From positions 1 to 44,005 of IMG/VR virus record IMGVR_UViG_3300025769_000233: a DNA stretch of 44,005 bases; one strand, 5' to 3'. Positions 1 through 7,733 of this stretch are shown one piece after another; positions within the stretch are counted from its first letter, which is position 1; each line of letters starts with the position of its first letter. Position numbers and translations under genes: made by a program. The notes beneath the pieces are model-generated. The model was not told the DNA's origin, did no database searches, and saw nothing but the letters and a program-made list of their open reading frames with translations. This DNA comes from a virus.

Positions 1-1
1 C

Positions 2-136
2 GCTGTGTTTAGCATCGACTTTGATTGCACTAGCAACTTGCCTGAAGACGGGGACGCGTTCTTTATTACGTTTACTAGCCAAGACTCTACATCAGCTATT
101 GCGTTTAAGTTTAATTTGACCTTTGAGTGCACCTAA
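2..136 (+). CDS. C-terminal end of an unrecognised (probably virion) protein, partial
   Basis: An open frame enters from the left edge and stops at TAA 134-136, giving 44 residues rich in Phe, Thr, Ser and Asp with alternating hydrophobic residues, as in a beta-sheet domain. It lies on the same strand as, and just ahead of, the holin and head-tail genes, so a head or tail surface protein is a reasonable inference. The visible piece is too short to name a family, and its start lies outside the window. Confidence 0.6.
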   Translation, partial: AVFSIDFDCTSNLPEDGDAFFITFTSQDSTSAIAFKFNLTFECT

Positions 137-150
137 CGTATATTTACAAG

Positions 151-306
151 ATGCGTATTATCAATACTTGGGGTAATCCTAACAAACAAAACGACAAGTA
201 TCAGTTCAAGCTTCGCCTTGGCAAGCTGACTGTGCTTGATTTCTACATGGACCGTGGAGACAATAAGTGGGCCTTCACTATCCTGAACTACACCTTTAAG
301 CCGTGA
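151..306 (+). CDS. small conserved-looking protein of unknown function (51 aa)
   Basis: ATG at 151 opens a 51-residue frame ending at TGA 304-306, and the next gene starts inside that stop (GTGA overlap). The protein is basic and aromatic, with short beta-like segments (K-Y-Q-F-K-L-R-L, W-A-F-T-I-L-N-Y) and no membrane segment or cysteine. Its 14-base gap from the previous stop and its overlap with the holin gene place it in the virion/lysis operon. I do not recognise a family. Support comes from the clean operon fit rather than from homology. Confidence 0.6.
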   Translation: MRIINTWGNPNKQNDKYQFKLRLGKLTVLDFYMDRGDNKWAFTILNYTFKP

Positions 307-752
307 GTGACGGTAAGAAAAAGTTCAAAGACACTAAGGTGGGGAAGTTCCTGAACGGGGCTGCTCCTCACATCCTTGGTGACGTTGCCGACGAGGTGCC
401 GGGCGTGGGTCTGATTAAGACCATCGCTAAGGTAGTCGCGGGCGACCCCGGGATGACTGCGGACCAGAAGATGGAGTTTGCTCGTCTTGCCGCTGAGGAA
501 GAGCAGAACGCGCAGGAGCAGGTTACCCGCCGTTGGGAGGCTGATGCTAAGGCGGATGTTAAGCTGGCAAAGTTTATCCGCCCGGTTATGCTGATTGCAC
601 TAACGGCGTTCTACATGACCTTGACTATTTGGGACGGCGCCAGCCCACGGTTTATGCCGCCTGAAAACTACATTGACCTCCTCGAGGTTCTCATGCTGAC
701 TGCGTTCGGTGCATACTTTGCGGGACGTACTGTCGAAAAGATTCGTAAGTAA
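303..752 (+). CDS. holin-like small membrane protein (3TM holin type)
   Basis: This 149-aa protein has a polar N-terminus with Gly/Ala-rich amphipathic stretches (residues about 15-48), a charged helix (about 55-90) and two clear hydrophobic segments (about 94-110 and 125-141) followed by a basic tail ending K-I-R-K. A Trp-x-Ala-Asp helix leading into F-I-R-P-V-M is typical of the phage and gene-transfer-agent '3TM holin' family, which permeabilises the inner membrane for lysis. The start is GTG at 303, overlapping the previous stop; the first in-frame ATG would remove the N-terminal third. No endolysin was seen in the window. The holin role is inferred from topology and family resemblance. 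Confidence 0.6.
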   Translation: MSDGKKKFKDTKVGKFLNGAAPHILGDVADEVPGVGLIKTIAKVVAGDPGMTADQKMEFARLAAEEEQNAQEQVTRRWEADAKADVKLAKFIRPVMLIALTAFYMTLTIWDGASPRFMPPENYIDLLEVLMLTAFGAYFAGRTVEKIRK

Positions 753-1387
753 TGGCTTCTCTCAATCAAATTGTCTACAACATCGCAGAGGCTGCGGGTG
801 ATTCTACTAACACGGTGCTCCTCGAGCGCTTGAAGTTTATGGTCGAATATTACCGTGCTCTGTTTGTACGCCGTGACAGCGCACAGAACTTTAACTTGCC
901 TGACCGCCTTGCTCAGAACTTGACGTTTGAGATGGAGTGGGTCAATGCTGTCGAGGCTTGCGGGGTGTCTCTCCCCTGCCAAATCCTTTGCACTAAGGAG
1001 CTGGTACCTACACCGCTAAACACTAAGAATGCGAGTGGGTTCCTGTACGTTGGTGCGGTTGACGGACAAGAGAGCTATCAGTACATTACGCCGGAACAAG
1101 TGCCTTACGCAATCACCGGCAAGTTTACAGGCAACCAGCCTAAGTACTTCTACAAGAACGGACGCATCTGTATCATCAACTCTAGTGCCATGTGCATTGA
1201 TGTTAAGATGGTTGCGGAGTCGCCAGCTACGGGCGGACCCCAAGGCGGTGGCGGTGTTACTTGTATTGACCCTGACGCGGAGTACCCCATTACTATGGAT
1301 ATGGTGCAGCGCATTACTCAGGCAATCATGGGTGCTGAGCTGCGTATGCACAGACCCGATGACGATGAGCAAATCGAACTTAAGTGA
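752..1387 (+). CDS. head-tail ring/connector-type virion protein (211 aa)
   Basis: The start ATG at 752 overlaps the holin stop by one base (TAATG). The N-terminal 60 residues are helical (L-N-Q-I-V-Y-N-I-A-E, then L-E-R-L-K-F-M-V-E-Y-Y-R-A-L-F-V-R-R-D). A beta-rich middle follows, then a Gly-rich linker (about residues 162-168) and a C-terminal helix. The N-terminal pattern and the place just ahead of the large tail gene resemble the small 'ring' or tail-stabilisation proteins of crAss-like phages that stack between portal and tail. That family match is from memory and gene order, so the precise role is uncertain. Confidence 0.55.
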   Translation: MASLNQIVYNIAEAAGDSTNTVLLERLKFMVEYYRALFVRRDSAQNFNLPDRLAQNLTFEMEWVNAVEACGVSLPCQILCTKELVPTPLNTKNASGFLYVGAVDGQESYQYITPEQVPYAITGKFTGNQPKYFYKNGRICIINSSAMCIDVKMVAESPATGGPQGGGGVTCIDPDAEYPITMDMVQRITQAIMGAELRMHRPDDDEQIELK

Positions 1388-1826
1388 AGAAAGGTTTGGG
1401 GCTAAGGACATGTACTCTGCGTACAAGAAAGCGAATCCAAACACTGACGTCACATACCAATACTACCGAGCAGTCCTTGAGTCTTTCTCAAAGCTGCTAG
1501 CAGAAGAGTTGCTCAACGGGGCAATCTTTAACATGGGGCAACGCCTTGGCACACTACGCATTAAGAAGATTAAGCGTAGCCCTAACGCTCGTACTATTGA
1601 CTGGAACGAGACGTTGAAGCTGTGGGAGGAGCAGGGGAAGAAGGAAGGGTTTGTCTATTGGACAGACGACACCTACTACCGCTGGGCGTGGGACAAACGT
1701 AAGGCCCTCGTAAAGAACAAGTCTGCATATCGCTTTGACCCTACTGGTGGGAAAAAGGGACTGCGGAAGAAACTAACTGACCGTCTGCGCAACGACCCGT
1801 TTGCCGGCATGAACTACTCAGAATGA
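1365..1826 (+). CDS. small virion protein, head-tail region (153 aa)
   Basis: The frame ends at TGA 1824-1826. The chosen start, ATG 1365, overlaps the preceding gene by 23 bases. ATG 1359 (two codons earlier) and ATG 1410 (no overlap) are alternatives; the longer frame further upstream is only a shadow of the previous gene. The protein is basic and largely helical, with a Y-Y-R-A-V-L-E-S-F helix, a segment L-G-T-L-R-I-K-K-I-K-R and a Lys/Arg-rich C-terminus. It lies between two ring-type proteins, and its last bases overlap the next start (ATGA). I read it as a head-tail or DNA-contacting structural protein; no catalytic motif is visible. Confidence 0.5.
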   Translation: MSKSNLSEERFGAKDMYSAYKKANPNTDVTYQYYRAVLESFSKLLAEELLNGAIFNMGQRLGTLRIKKIKRSPNARTIDWNETLKLWEEQGKKEGFVYWTDDTYYRWAWDKRKALVKNKSAYRFDPTGGKKGLRKKLTDRLRNDPFAGMNYSE

Positions 1827-2605
1827 ACTACAAGTTTATCTCTTCTAAAGAAGTCATCGGCAAAGTGTTCCGTGACTTGAAGCCCAAGGATTCTTCTTGG
1901 ACTATGGATGCTGTCGAATGGATTGGCGAGGCCCTTGATTTTATTGGGTACCACGGTGCCTTTGAAAAGAAGGTAGACACGGTTACGGTTGACAGCCACC
2001 GAGCTGCAATTCCTTGTGACTTGTACCAACTGATTCAAGTAGAGTACAACGGGCAGGCGCTTGTGTTCGGTACGGACACTGCAGGCTACGACCCCAACCG
2101 CACTACAGCAGCACAGCCTAACACCACAGGCACTGTCTACACTTCTGCAGTCTACAACACCAACCCTAACGACGACCAGAGCCAGCCTAACTTTGGCACG
2201 CAGACTGCTGCTAGCGCCAACTTTGGCACGGACTACTACCTGCTGAATGCAGGCTACATTGTTACGTCTTTTGAGTCGGGCGACATCAAGCTGCACTACA
2301 CGGCATACCCGGTAGACGGCGACGGGTTCCCTATGGTTCCTGACAACATCTACGTCAAGCAAGCGCTTGAGTGGTACATCATCCGCCAGATGATGATGGG
2401 AGGCTACGTGCACCCCGTGTTTAACTGGCAGGTGGCAGACCAGAAGTGGGGACACTACTGCGTGGCTGCAGGCAACGACCTTGCCTACCCAAGCATTGAC
2501 AAGATGGAATCTTTGAAGAACATGTTCGTGCGCCTTGCGCCTAACATGAACGCACACGCGGACTTCTTCCAAGGTCAGGAAACCCAAGGACGACTCGGAC
2601 GATGA
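1823..2605 (+). CDS. tail adaptor/ring protein (260 aa)
   Basis: ATG 1823 sits in a four-base ATGA overlap with the previous stop. The N-terminus has a helix typical of tail adaptors (I-S-S-K-E-V-I-G-K-V-F-R-D-L, then A-V-E-W-I-G-E-A-L-D-F-I-G). A beta segment follows, V-D-S-H-R-A-A-I-P-C-D-L-Y-Q-L, the kind of 'exposed loop then Pro-Cys-Asp' stretch seen in Bacteroidota phage ring proteins. Residues about 85-145 form a Thr/Asn/Gln-rich low-complexity insert, and the C-terminal third is helical. The gene lies directly before, and overlaps by four bases, the giant tail gene. A gatekeeper or ring role at the portal-tail junction is inferred from this order. Confidence 0.55.
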   Translation: MNYKFISSKEVIGKVFRDLKPKDSSWTMDAVEWIGEALDFIGYHGAFEKKVDTVTVDSHRAAIPCDLYQLIQVEYNGQALVFGTDTAGYDPNRTTAAQPNTTGTVYTSAVYNTNPNDDQSQPNFGTQTAASANFGTDYYLLNAGYIVTSFESGDIKLHYTAYPVDGDGFPMVPDNIYVKQALEWYIIRQMMMGGYVHPVFNWQVADQKWGHYCVAAGNDLAYPSIDKMESLKNMFVRLAPNMNAHADFFQGQETQGRLGR

Positions 2606-5600
2606 AACCGCTGAAAGGACTTAACAGAGACGTTGCGCATGTAGACCAGCTCGCCGGTACTTACCGCCGGGCACGCAACATGATTCTCGACGACCTCGCT
2701 GGCGCAATGGCCAACGAGCGCGCACCTGAGCTGCTCCCTGCGCTTGACGGCACAGACGAGCGGTTTGCGAGTATGCAAATCTGTGGACAGTTTAAGGTGC
2801 CGGGTGACCGCGTTATTTTTGCAGTCCACTTCCGCTACTCTACAGAGTACAGCGTGTACGATGCTAACAAAGCAGAGCAGGTCCTTGAGATGCTGCCTGA
2901 CGGCACGTTTACAGAGATTGCCCTTGGCCCGCAGGGTACGTTTGGCTTTGATGCGGGTGACCCGTTCCAAGGCGTAGGCTACGTCAACGGTGCAGGAAAC
3001 CTTGTGCTCGTGTACACTGATGGGTTTAACAAGCCTAGGTACATTCAGTACACTGGCACGCCATCTACTGAGCCATTCCTCGTATTCCCAGAGGCTAAGT
3101 TTCCTATGGCGCGCCCTGTGAAAGAAGGCGCAAACGATACTACCGGTAACATCCTTGCAGGCAACTACACCTTTATGATTGCCTATGAGGTGCAGGACGG
3201 CTCTGATAACCTGACGCAGTACGGACCTAGTATGGGCTCGTACCAGATTGGCGCAGGCAATACAGACGAGAACTTGCGGTTCCGTGGTTCGGCTAAGATG
3301 AAGTTCTACGGACTGGACACAAGCTACAACTACGCCCGTGTCTACGCTATTCGTGATTGGCAAGGCACCGAGACTGTTATCTACGCCGACCGCTTTGCTA
3401 TTACTGACGAGGACCAAGAGTGGACGTTTACTGGGCAGGAGGTTACTAACACTGCTAGCCTTACCACTGACGCCTTGTTGATTCCTAGGCTTAGCTACAC
3501 GTCTGCACAGACCGTGGCTGTTAGCGACGACCGCATGTTCTTGGCTAACCTGTCTACTGACGACATTTCGTACGAGGAAGGACAGGCTGTTGCTAACAAC
3601 ATTAGCGTACACTGGACTACAGACGAGGAGGGGTTGTATTCTTTCCGCTGGGACCTTTCTCAGCTTGACAGCCCTGACCCCTTTTCGCAAGTTATCCTTA
3701 ACAGTTACGACCTGCGCATTACGGACTACACGTCTCTTGATTGGTCCCCGTCTGCCTCTAATAGGAACGGTGCTGACAACGAGCTTAACACCGTTGGCGG
3801 GCAGAACCAACCTGACGACTTTCAAGGAATGCTTGGCGGCTTTATGCCCGGTGAGGTGTACGCGCTGTACATTGCTTTCCTTAAGAAAGACGGCACGTGG
3901 ACGCAGGCGTTTCACATTCCCGGTGGTGGAGACGACGGAGACTATAGCAGTGCTGCTCGTTTGAATACAGCTACTGTTGCTATTGAGAATGTAGACATCA
4001 ATCAAGGCTCTGGCACTTGGAACATGCACGTATCCGGACGTCCGGGTTACACTGTTAACACGGCTGACGAGTACAGCAGTGCGCAGGTGTGGGTAGACGA
4101 GGGACTTGATAACACAGGCGTGCGTCACCACCTAATGCCAACGGCTAAGCAGCTGTGGCAATCTGTTAACGACGGCTACGGCGGCGAGTCTGACATGAAC
4201 GTTAGCCCGTACAGCCACGAGTGGTGCAACCAGACACTAGGTTTGTACTTTGACAACGTTGTTATTCCGGCGTCTATTGCAAATAAGGTGCAGGGCTACA
4301 AGATGTTTTACGCTAAGCCGCAGTCTGCAGTAGAGCGTCGCATCAAAGCATACGTTCCGACATGGCGTCACGACGATGACCGCCTGCGTATCTACGACCC
4401 GTACTTGTTGTTTACTAAGCCTCAAGTATCTGACTGGGATATTGAAGAGGTGTACAAGCGTATGTCTTATCTTGAGCAGGGCGGTCATACAATGCAATCT
4501 GCTAGTATTGAGGACTACGCGTACCTGCCTAACAACGTTATCTACGGAGACTTTGACAATGAGTTCCGTGAGTCAGTGCTGGGCATTGCGGTGTCGGGCG
4601 GTACCCCGTTTGACGTTGACCCGTCTACTGTGTGGGACGCAGGCTATCCGGGATTCACAGCAGGTACGCACCAAGAGAAGCTGGGAGTAATTAGCGTCAC
4701 AGCCCGTGCTGGAGGCGGATGGCACGTGCAGTCTTCTTTTGACCAAAAGATTACACCGCCCGAAGACTCAAATGGTTTGTCTGTCGTTAATGACAACTTT
4801 GCGTCTGCGCTTGGGGGCTTCCACAATACTGTCGGTACTGCTCAACAGTGGGGCTACGACCACATGCCTAGTAAAAACAGCGTTAGTTACGGAGCTGTTT
4901 ACGAGCATGGTGACCAGCCCGGTAATTCTGGGTCGACGTATTACCGAGCAGACGCTATTGATGCAGGCACTGCTAGTGGAGACCTTCCTGATACCGCGTA
5001 CCTTGGTTGGGGCGGTATGATGGGCTCTATGTCTGTCTTGTACCGCGACGAAGACAGCTACCACGTTGACTATGCTAACCGCCCGCTTGCAGCTACGCAC
5101 GATTTGGTGCGAGTTGATGGGGCTGGTACGTACAAGTCTAACCAACCCGTGCGCGGTGGTGACACGTGGATTGCACCGGTAGTTGTAGAGTTTATGCACG
5201 GCGGTGATACTGCAAACACTGCCAATGTTGACGCTAACCCGACAACCGGGTTTGATACTATTGGTAAGTGTAGCTACTTTACGTGGACGCACATCTTGCC
5301 TAGCAAGAACGACCTTGATGGTTACCTTGACACGCAAGACTTGGCAGACTCGTGGGGTGTTGCTTCTGGTAAGACGTTCTACAATGGAGAGACGCTGAAC
5401 AACTTTAACTTTGGTCAGCACTGGTCTTTGCTTAACGAGAAAAAGTCTGCGTACCCTGCAATAGAAGGGGCGCTTGAGTCTAATAACTACCCTAATCGTA
5501 TTATCCGTAGTAACAAGCAAAACTACGAATCTACTAAGGTGGCGTGGACACAGTTTGCAGCAGCGGACTACTACGACAATGCTCTCGGCAAAGGCCCCAT

Positions 5601-6732
5601 CCAAAACATTGAGGACTACCAAGGTGACATTATCATCCATCACGAGGATGCTATCTTTAAGACGCGCAGCAAGTTTAACTTTGACGCGTCTGGAATGAGT
5701 GTGTTTGTGGGTACGGGTGACATCTTCCAAGCCCCACCGCAGGAATTGTTTGTGGATGCCGCTGGCTATGCAGGAATCTCGCACTGGAGCCACGCGCTGT
5801 TGTCTCGCGCTGGGTACACGTGGGTAGACTTGCGTGCTGGACGTATCTTTAACTTGACTAACGGCCTTGAAGAGCTGTCTGCTAATGGCTTGCGTAACTT
5901 TATGCGCGAAGAGTTTGTTACAGCAGAGGGCTTGATGAACAATAACAGTAACATCTTTGAGAGTCAGGGCGGTGGGTTTACTATTGGCTTTGACCCAGAG
6001 AACGACCGCTTATTGTTTAGTAAACGATACACTAACTCTGTAGCCGCAGCTGGCGGAGCTTTGTCCTACGCTACTGAAGGCCAAACTCTTAGCTACAGCC
6101 TGCGTAATAAATGCTGGGTTAGTAACCACACATACTGGCCTTTCCAATACTTCCAGACATATAACAACTTGTTTATGTGGAACGAGGTAGACAACGGAGG
6201 GTACAGTTTGTCGTCTTCTACTAATGACCGAGGCGGTGTGTTTAAGATTAACGCAGCTGTTCCGGGCACGAACTACAATGCAGACGGTACAGTTAACGAT
6301 ACACCAGACACAAGCTTTGTAGACTGCGTGTTTAACATGGGCGGCGCTGCTAGCAAGGTCTGGCAGAACTTTAACTGGGTTACTCGTAACGGCGAGGATG
6401 AAAGCAACCGCGACCGCACTGTTACATTTGACAGAGCTCGGGTGTACAACGACGACCAGTGCTCGTTTGAGAATAGCAACTTCCGCCTGACGGACAACCG
6501 TTGGCAGTGGAACGAGTTCCGAGACGACAGCCTTGCTGGAGCTACGGGTTGGTTTACTAATCTTGAAAACTTCCGGGACAACAATGCTATTATGGATGAT
6601 ACCAAGCAGTGGTACGAGCGCCAGCGGTTTGTAAGTGAGTTCCTTGTTATTCGTCTTGAAACTTTGAATACTGATGGCAATCGCCTATATTTGTTGGATG
6701 TCGGGGCTACTGCACGTAAGGCTCGCCGCTAA
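2602..6732 (+). CDS. large tail protein (tubular/'muzzle'-type, 1376 aa)
   Basis: The N-terminus has the pattern seen in large tail-tube-end proteins of Bacteroidota podophages: G-L-N-R-D-V-A-H-V-D-Q, then T-Y-R-R-A-R-N-M-I-L-D and A-N-E-R-A. The rest is beta-rich, full of Gly, Asn, Asp, Thr, Tyr and Trp, with no signal peptide or membrane segment. Such proteins form the distal tail structure of crAss-like phages and are comparable in position to P22 gp10-like hubs. Its length and its place after the ring proteins and before the cargo genes support this. It may also help recognise the host, since no separate receptor-binding gene is seen nearby. The function is by analogy; only the general class is firm. 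Confidence 0.6.
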   Translation: MKPLKGLNRDVAHVDQLAGTYRRARNMILDDLAGAMANERAPELLPALDGTDERFASMQICGQFKVPGDRVIFAVHFRYSTEYSVYDANKAEQVLEMLPDGTFTEIALGPQGTFGFDAGDPFQGVGYVNGAGNLVLVYTDGFNKPRYIQYTGTPSTEPFLVFPEAKFPMARPVKEGANDTTGNILAGNYTFMIAYEVQDGSDNLTQYGPSMGSYQIGAGNTDENLRFRGSAKMKFYGLDTSYNYARVYAIRDWQGTETVIYADRFAITDEDQEWTFTGQEVTNTASLTTDALLIPRLSYTSAQTVAVSDDRMFLANLSTDDISYEEGQAVANNISVHWTTDEEGLYSFRWDLSQLDSPDPFSQVILNSYDLRITDYTSLDWSPSASNRNGADNELNTVGGQNQPDDFQGMLGGFMPGEVYALYIAFLKKDGTWTQAFHIPGGGDDGDYSSAARLNTATVAIENVDINQGSGTWNMHVSGRPGYTVNTADEYSSAQVWVDEGLDNTGVRHHLMPTAKQLWQSVNDGYGGESDMNVSPYSHEWCNQTLGLYFDNVVIPASIANKVQGYKMFYAKPQSAVERRIKAYVPTWRHDDDRLRIYDPYLLFTKPQVSDWDIEEVYKRMSYLEQGGHTMQSASIEDYAYLPNNVIYGDFDNEFRESVLGIAVSGGTPFDVDPSTVWDAGYPGFTAGTHQEKLGVISVTARAGGGWHVQSSFDQKITPPEDSNGLSVVNDNFASALGGFHNTVGTAQQWGYDHMPSKNSVSYGAVYEHGDQPGNSGSTYYRADAIDAGTASGDLPDTAYLGWGGMMGSMSVLYRDEDSYHVDYANRPLAATHDLVRVDGAGTYKSNQPVRGGDTWIAPVVVEFMHGGDTANTANVDANPTTGFDTIGKCSYFTWTHILPSKNDLDGYLDTQDLADSWGVASGKTFYNGETLNNFNFGQHWSLLNEKKSAYPAIEGALESNNYPNRIIRSNKQNYESTKVAWTQFAAADYYDNALGKGPIQNIEDYQGDIIIHHEDAIFKTRSKFNFDASGMSVFVGTGDIFQAPPQELFVDAAGYAGISHWSHALLSRAGYTWVDLRAGRIFNLTNGLEELSANGLRNFMREEFVTAEGLMNNNSNIFESQGGGFTIGFDPENDRLLFSKRYTNSVAAAGGALSYATEGQTLSYSLRNKCWVSNHTYWPFQYFQTYNNLFMWNEVDNGGYSLSSSTNDRGGVFKINAAVPGTNYNADGTVNDTPDTSFVDCVFNMGGAASKVWQNFNWVTRNGEDESNRDRTVTFDRARVYNDDQCSFENSNFRLTDNRWQWNEFRDDSLAGATGWFTNLENFRDNNAIMDDTKQWYERQRFVSEFLVIRLETLNTDGNRLYLLDVGATARKARR

Positions 6733-6749
6733 TAATATACATTACTACT

Positions 6750-7733
6750 ATGGAGCGTAAGCGACTTAAGAAATATTCAGGCGGTGCTCAAACTAAGCCG
6801 ACGGGAGCGTTTACTCAAGGAGCTGGGTTTACTGGTACTGCACTGGGCCAAGGCCTTGGAATGTTCGGCGGTATGGCTGGTTCTGCTATTGCACAGGCCG
6901 ACCAAGCTGACGGTCACATGTCAACTGGTGGTGCACTGGGTAGCGGCGCTCTTAAGGGAGCATCTATGGGTATGGCCCTTGGTCCTGCTGGCGCTCTCAT
7001 TGGTGCAGGCATTGGCGCAATTGGCGGTCTGATGCAGCGTAACAAGTTTAACGAAGAGTCACGTCGGCAGGAAGAGGCAGAGCAGGAAGCAGAGCGCCGT
7101 CGCAATGCTATGGAAGAGCAGATGAAGCTGCAGCAAATGAATGCTGCGCTTGACGCATTTCCTGTCAAGGGTTCTAGCACTCCTCGTTTTAACATGGGTG
7201 GACTTACAGACCCGCCCGGGGGTGAGCGTTACTTTGCTATGCCTAACTACGGCAACAGCATGGACCCTAACGCTAAGCCGTCTATGGATTTCTACATGGA
7301 CGGACAGCTCATGCCTTCTACGGACTTTGCAAAGCAGTTGCCCGCTGGCATAAACATTAACGACATTGCAGCTTACGGTTACCAGAAGGCAAAACCTACA
7401 TACAGCCCTAAGTCTGGCTGGAGCTACTCTGGTCAGAATGACTACATGGAAGACTTTGCTCGCATGCAGGCTGGTGAGTACAAGCTGGGTGGTATGACGC
7501 TTGGCCCGCAGTACGAGGCAGAAGGCGGTGAGATGATTCAGTACCAGAAGGGCGACACGCCTAAGGTATTTGGTAAGGGCGGCATCTCTGAGGTGAGCTC
7601 GCAGGAATACGAAATCAAAGGACCTAGCCACAAGCAGGGAGGCGTAGATATGTCCGACGACAAAGGTGCGCGCATCTACAGCAACAAGCTGACGGTAGAC
7701 GCTGCACTTATGGAAAAGCTAAGTAAGCTCTGA
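6750..7733 (+). CDS. Gly/Ala-rich virion (cargo/ejection) protein, 327 aa
   Basis: Residues about 20-45 and 55-95 are Gly/Ala/Met-rich hydrophobic stretches (for example G-A-G-I-G-A-I-G-G-L-M). They are followed by a highly charged helix (about 98-125, Glu/Gln/Arg) that looks coiled-coil. The C-terminal part carries E-G-G-E-M-I-Q-Y and S-H-K-Q-G-G-V followed by I-Y-S, a pattern I associate with internal virion proteins of Bacteroidota phages. The gene has an AT-rich leader without Shine-Dalgarno, and its stop overlaps the next ATG by one base. Membrane-active segments plus position suggest a protein stored in the virion and ejected with the DNA. This is inference. Confidence 0.5.
   Translation: MERKRLKKYSGGAQTKPTGAFTQGAGFTGTALGQGLGMFGGMAGSAIAQADQADGHMSTGGALGSGALKGASMGMALGPAGALIGAGIGAIGGLMQRNKFNEESRRQEEAEQEAERRRNAMEEQMKLQQMNAALDAFPVKGSSTPRFNMGGLTDPPGGERYFAMPNYGNSMDPNAKPSMDFYMDGQLMPSTDFAKQLPAGININDIAAYGYQKAKPTYSPKSGWSYSGQNDYMEDFARMQAGEYKLGGMTLGPQYEAEGGEMIQYQKGDTPKVFGKGGISEVSSQEYEIKGPSHKQGGVDMSDDKGARIYSNKLTVDAALMEKLSKL

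Noticed and set aside
2575-4131. A 518-codon open frame opposite the large tail gene
   Set aside because: The tail gene is continuous and its N-terminal pattern is recognisable; the reverse frame shows no motif.
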